This document shows positions 5,483-8,291 of a stretch of 8,291 bases of DNA, piece after piece. This DNA comes from a bacterium UBP9_UBA1432 (GTDB lineage Bacteria > Vulcanimicrobiota > Xenobia > Xenobiales > Xenobiaceae). Location: positions 5,590 to 13,880 of the forward strand of contig DCTU01000070.1 of the NCBI GenBank assembly GCA_002329445.1, written 5' to 3'. The notes below the pieces were generated by a model. It had not been told where the DNA came from, did no database searches, and was given only the letters and a program-made list of their open reading frames with translations. The position numbers and the translations under genes were made by a program. Each line of letters opens with the position of its first letter. Within the stretch, counting starts at the first letter, position 1.

Positions 5483-8143
5483 TCAGAGGCGCAGGCCGAC
5501 GGGCAGGGATTCGCCCAGGAGGCGGGCCTTGTCCTCGGCCTCGACCTCGACGATTTCCTCCACCATCCGGGCGGCTTCCGGGAGGTCCTCCGCGCGGAGC
5601 CTCCGGGCCACGGCCCCGCGCGTCTCTTCGGACAGGTCCAGTCGGCGGTCCCCGGTGAACCGGGTGATCTCGGCCAGCGCGAAGCCCACGGCCCGGGAAT
5701 CCCTCCAGCGGGAGGTCAGGAAGTCCTCCACCCAGGGGGTGACGAACTCCGGATCCAGGACGTGTTGGGGGCCACCACCCAGAAGGCGCCGGGCGCCCAG
5801 CCTGGCCAGGAGCCAGCAGTCCTCCGGGCGGGCCTTGAAGCGGGCGCGCAGCACTGTGCCCAGGGCCTCCTTCTCGGCCAGGGGGAGGCGTTCCAGACTG
5901 GCGGCCAGGCGCAGGAACTCGGTGGTCTCGGAAGCCAGGAGCGACTTGACCCGGGTCTTGATGTGGCGTCGGCCGGGCAGGAGATGGGGCGACATCTGGG
6001 CCCAGAGCTCCTCCTGGGAGGTCGTGCCCAACCCGGCCGCCAGGCGGCGCCAGAAGACCCACCACTCCCGGCGGACCCGTTCCTCGCGGGGGAACTGCAA
6101 CCATTGGGGCCCCAGCACCGCCATCTGTTCGACGCGCCAGGCATCCAGGGGATAGCCGAAGCCCGGGCGCAGGCAGAATCCGGCCCCGTTCAGCCAGGCG
6201 GATTCCGACTCGGGGTCGGCCCGGCGCCGGTTCAGCACTTCGTAGAATCCCTCCCACAGCGAGCGGAGCAGGGAGGGGGGCCAGGAATCGCGGGGCCCCA
6301 GGTCGGCCTCCAGCGTGGCCAGGAGGGTGCGCGGGCGCAGGGTTTCGGACAGACCGCGTCCCGGGCGCTGCAGGAAGGTCTGTCGGATCCGGGCGCGGGC
6401 CTCTTCGACCCGCTCCGCGGGGACCTCGGGAAGCGACGGGACGCTGCGGCGTCCGCGCAGGGGTAGCTCCAGGGCCCAGCGGCGCGAGCCGTCGCGCAGG
6501 GTCGCCCACAGGGCCAGGGTTCCCACCTCGGTCACCTGGGCCGAGAGGTGGACCGGAACCTCGCCCGAGCCCTGGCCCGTGCCGGCCACGACGGTCTGCA
6601 GGGTCCCCAGGGGGGAGAGGTGCTCCTGCTCGACCACCTCTCCGGGGCGATCCCCCGGTCGATCGGTGGCGGCAAAGAGGGGAAAGGCCACGGGGCGATC
6701 CACCACCAGCCGCAGCTCGGGCTCGCGAAGCTCGACCCGCTCGCCCTCTTCCTGGTTGCGGTGGATCACGCAGACCGTCCGGTCCTGGCCCACCCCCAGG
6801 TAGTAGGAGCGGGCGATGCCACCCCGGATCCGCTCCCGGCCGTGGGCCTTGAGCCATCCGAAGGCCGCCGCGCCGCGGGCCACGGCCAGGTCCGAGGCGG
6901 GATTCTCCAGGATGCGGACGGCCTGCCCCCCCCAGTCCTGCAGGATTTCCCGCAGACGTTCCCGGATGGCGGCGGGTCGACAGGCCCCTCCATTGAAGAG
7001 GACCGCGTCGGGGGAAAGCGAGTGGCGCTTGAGGAAGGCCGCCAGGTGGCGGGGGACGGCCGGATCCGCCGCGTAGGGCAGCCCCCACTCGCGCAGGCCC
7101 GTCCGGGTCTCGGTGCGCAGGGGCTCGTCCAGCGCGACCCGGGGGAAGAACCCCTCCAGGACCAGCTCCTCCACCTCGGTGCGCCTCAACTCGGCGGTGC
7201 GCGCGGCGCCCAGAAGTCGGGCGCCGCTTCCGGGAATGGTGAGGGTGCAGCTTTCCGGCGGTCCTTCCCCCAGCAGGGTCTCCTTGGCGCGGCGGCATTC
7301 GTGGCGCAGGACTCCCCACTGCAGCAGGTCGAGCTGTCCACCCAGGTTTGCCTCCACCAGGTGGGCCAGGGCGATGTCCAGGTTGTCGCCCCCCAGCATG
7401 AGGTGTTCGCCTACGGCCACCCGCTCCAGGGCCTCTTCGCCGACCCGGATCACCGTGAAGTCGCTGGTCCCGCCTCCGATGTCGCAGACCAGGATCTGCC
7501 GGACCCCGGCCAGCTCCTTCCGCCATCGATCCGGGCGCTCCCAGAGCCAGGCGTAGAAGGCGGCCTGGGGCTCTTCCAACAGCGTGATCCGGTCCAGGCC
7601 CGCCTGGTCGGCCGCCAGGACCGTCAGCTCGCGGGCCACCTCGTCGAAGGAGGCCGGCACCGTCAGGACCAGGTCCTGCAGGGCCAGGGGGTGTTCCGGG
7701 TCGGCGTGGTCCCAGGCTTCCCTCAGGTGGGCGAGGTAGCGGCGCGAGGTCTCGACCGCACTGAGCCGGGGCGAGTCGCGCAGGGCCTCCCAGGGAAGGA
7801 TCGGCTCGGTGGGGTCGGCCCGTCGGTGGGCCAGCCAGGACTTGGCGGAGGAGACCACCCGGCCCGGCACCCGGGAGCCCTGGGCGCGCGCGTATTCCCC
7901 GACCAGGAAGGGCCTCTCGGCGTCCCAGGGCAGGGCCGTGGCACCCTCGGGCAGCTCGTGGGGACCCGGGAGGTACGTGAAGCTGGGCAAGGTTCGGCGG
8001 GTTGCGACTTCCGACTCGGAGACCCGCTGCAGGACGGGGAAGTCCTCCAGCCGCTCCTCCTCCATGGCGATCCGGGCCACCGCCGTGTTCGTGGTGCCCA
8101 GATCGATGCCGACCACCTGGTTGCGACCGCGCTCCGCTCTCAT
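5483..8143 (-). CDS. Hsp70-family protein with DUF3731-like C-terminal half
   Basis: This 886-residue Hsp70-like protein is well over DnaK length (about 640). Its N-terminal nucleotide-binding domain spans about 9-432: phosphate-1 GIDLGTTNTAVA (12-23; Asp14 and Thr17 equal DnaK Asp8 and Thr11), LTVPASFDEVAR (160-171), connect-1 LEEPQAAF (189-196), phosphate-2 CDIGGGTSDFTV (220-231), the adenosine motif VLFNGGACRP (381-390) and a final ARGAAAFGW (422-430). The ATPase site looks intact. There is no DnaK-type DVLLLDV linker or EEVD-like tail. Residues about 440-565 look like a diverged beta-rich substrate-binding region. Residues about 580-886, including GFGYPLDAWRVEQM (661-674) and RFTGDRRLDL (828-837), resemble the DUF3731 domain attached to some long bacterial Hsp70s. 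It probably acts as a specialised cytoplasmic chaperone or ATP-dependent assembly factor. The ATG at 8143 has no good Shine-Dalgarno; see the short leader ORF upstream. The downstream ASKHA gene begins 44 nt after the stop. No DnaJ or GrpE gene is in view. Confidence 0.9.
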   Translation of the reverse strand: MRAERGRNQVVGIDLGTTNTAVARIAMEEERLEDFPVLQRVSESEVATRRTLPSFTYLPGPHELPEGATALPWDAERPFLVGEYARAQGSRVPGRVVSSAKSWLAHRRADPTEPILPWEALRDSPRLSAVETSRRYLAHLREAWDHADPEHPLALQDLVLTVPASFDEVARELTVLAADQAGLDRITLLEEPQAAFYAWLWERPDRWRKELAGVRQILVCDIGGGTSDFTVIRVGEEALERVAVGEHLMLGGDNLDIALAHLVEANLGGQLDLLQWGVLRHECRRAKETLLGEGPPESCTLTIPGSGARLLGAARTAELRRTEVEELVLEGFFPRVALDEPLRTETRTGLREWGLPYAADPAVPRHLAAFLKRHSLSPDAVLFNGGACRPAAIRERLREILQDWGGQAVRILENPASDLAVARGAAAFGWLKAHGRERIRGGIARSYYLGVGQDRTVCVIHRNQEEGERVELREPELRLVVDRPVAFPLFAATDRPGDRPGEVVEQEHLSPLGTLQTVVAGTGQGSGEVPVHLSAQVTEVGTLALWATLRDGSRRWALELPLRGRRSVPSLPEVPAERVEEARARIRQTFLQRPGRGLSETLRPRTLLATLEADLGPRDSWPPSLLRSLWEGFYEVLNRRRADPESESAWLNGAGFCLRPGFGYPLDAWRVEQMAVLGPQWLQFPREERVRREWWVFWRRLAAGLGTTSQEELWAQMSPHLLPGRRHIKTRVKSLLASETTEFLRLAASLERLPLAEKEALGTVLRARFKARPEDCWLLARLGARRLLGGGPQHVLDPEFVTPWVEDFLTSRWRDSRAVGFALAEITRFTGDRRLDLSEETRGAVARRLRAEDLPEAARMVEEIVEVEAEDKARLLGESLPVGLRL

Positions 8144-8154
8144 GGCCGAGCAGG

Positions 8155-8172
8155 TTATCCAGGCGGGGGCAT
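8155..8172 (-). CDS. Possible six-codon leader ORF (Met-Pro-Pro-Pro-Gly-stop) before the Hsp70 gene
   Basis: On the - strand ATG CCC CCG CCT GGA TAA lies in the 50-bp gap between the upstream partial gene and the Hsp70 start. It is preceded by GGAGGGGAGGA (8186-8176), a far stronger Shine-Dalgarno than anything in front of the Hsp70 ATG, which begins 11 nt after the TAA in another frame. Three consecutive prolines followed by glycine are a known ribosome-stalling context relieved by EF-P. A role as a leader peptide, with reinitiation at the Hsp70 start, is inference. Chance occurrence is quite possible for something this short. Confidence 0.35.
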   Translation of the reverse strand: MPPPG

Positions 8173-8175
8173 GGG

Positions 8176-8186
8176 TCCTCCCCTCC
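8176..8186 (-). promoter_or_regulatory. Strong purine-rich Shine-Dalgarno before the leader ORF
   Basis: On the - strand GGAGGGGAGGA holds two SD cores, placed about 4 and 9 nt before the ATG at 8172. It is 32 nt from the Hsp70 ATG, too far to serve it directly. Confidence 0.45.
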
Positions 8187-8193
8187 AGCGGGC

Positions 8194-8291
8194 TCAGAAC
8201 CGAATCGGGACTCGCCTTCGACCCCAGCCTCCCGGCGGCCCCTCGAAGCGGCCGGCGATCTCGTGAGAGCAGGTCGCGCAGCGGTTCTCCC
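8194..8291 (-). CDS. C-terminal end of a zinc-binding protein, possibly an AmmeMemoRadiSam-type radical SAM enzyme (cut by right edge)
   Basis: Thirty-one codons and a TGA are visible, the rest lying beyond the window. The peptide begins ENRCATCSHEIAGRFEGPPG and continues with a basic stretch ending RRVPIRF. The CxxC pair followed by a short EIAGRFEGPPGG segment recalls the cysteine-containing C-terminal knuckle of AmmeMemoRadiSam-system radical SAM enzymes (related to pyruvate formate-lyase activating enzymes), which usually end in a form like C-x-x-C-G-x-x-I-x-G-x-[FW]. This is a recollection of the family pattern from a very short fragment. The stop lies 50 bp before the Hsp70 ATG on the same strand, so this gene could head the same transcript. 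That a coding region ends here is fairly likely; the family is tentative. Confidence 0.5.
   Translation of the reverse strand, partial: ENRCATCSHEIAGRFEGPPGGWGRRRVPIRF

Noticed and set aside
6613..6642. 9-bp inverted repeat (GGAGAGGTG ... CACCTCTCC) inside the Hsp70 gene
   Set aside because: It lies within conserved coding sequence; stems of this size are common by chance at this GC content.
5439..7526. Nearly 700-codon upstream extension of the ASKHA gene through the Hsp70 gene in another frame
   Set aside because: The extension is Gly/Pro/Arg-rich shadow sequence. The ASKHA phosphate-1 motif begins right at the ATG at 5438, which has its own Shine-Dalgarno.
6548..8266. 572-codon open frame on the + strand antisense to the Hsp70 gene
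   Set aside because: It is a mirror of the Hsp70 codons, rich in Gln, Gly and Pro, with no domain; the opposite strand carries unmistakable Hsp70 motifs.

Overview
This is an 8.3-kb, strongly GC-rich window from a bacterial chromosome, with G/C-dominated third codon positions and tightly packed genes. Nothing looks mobile. I see no tRNA, rRNA, CRISPR array or insertion sequence. The gene set (ClpC-type AAA+ protease subunit, DeoB, an OPT-family transporter, a DUF3731-type Hsp70) fits a GC-rich Gram-negative-type bacterium, for example from Acidobacteriota (Holophagae-like) or the myxobacterial/deltaproteobacterial groups. The sequence alone does not fix the phylum.

Layout. On the + strand are the 3' end of a clpC-like gene (1-636, cut by the left edge), a perfect 15-bp hairpin, then phosphopentomutase deoB (792-1958). 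A second strong hairpin separates deoB from the convergent - strand genes. Reading the - strand from right to left, these are: (i) the last 31 codons of a gene cut by the right edge (8291-8194), resembling the zinc-binding C-terminus of AmmeMemoRadiSam-type radical SAM enzymes; (ii) an Hsp70-family protein of 886 aa with a DUF3731-like C-terminal half (8143-5483); (iii) a 271-aa BadF/BcrA/HgdC-like ASKHA protein whose phosphate-2 region is degenerate (5438-4623); (iv) a 114-aa zinc-ribbon membrane protein (4636-4292) overlapping the previous gene by 14 nt; and (v) a 696-aa OPT-family transporter (4173-2083).

How they fit together. ClpC is a protein-unfolding ATPase. DeoB interconverts ribose-1-P and ribose-5-P in nucleoside salvage. 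The Hsp70, ASKHA protein and zinc-ribbon membrane protein are spaced like an operon (44-nt gap, then a 14-nt overlap) and are the most intriguing part: two actin-fold ATPase-like proteins followed by a small membrane-anchored zinc ribbon, with no DnaJ, GrpE or second Hsp70 visible. A possible six-codon leader ORF (Met-Pro-Pro-Pro-Gly-stop) with a strong Shine-Dalgarno lies just upstream of the Hsp70, whose own ribosome-binding site is poor. The OPT gene sits 118 bp beyond this cassette and may be a separate unit.
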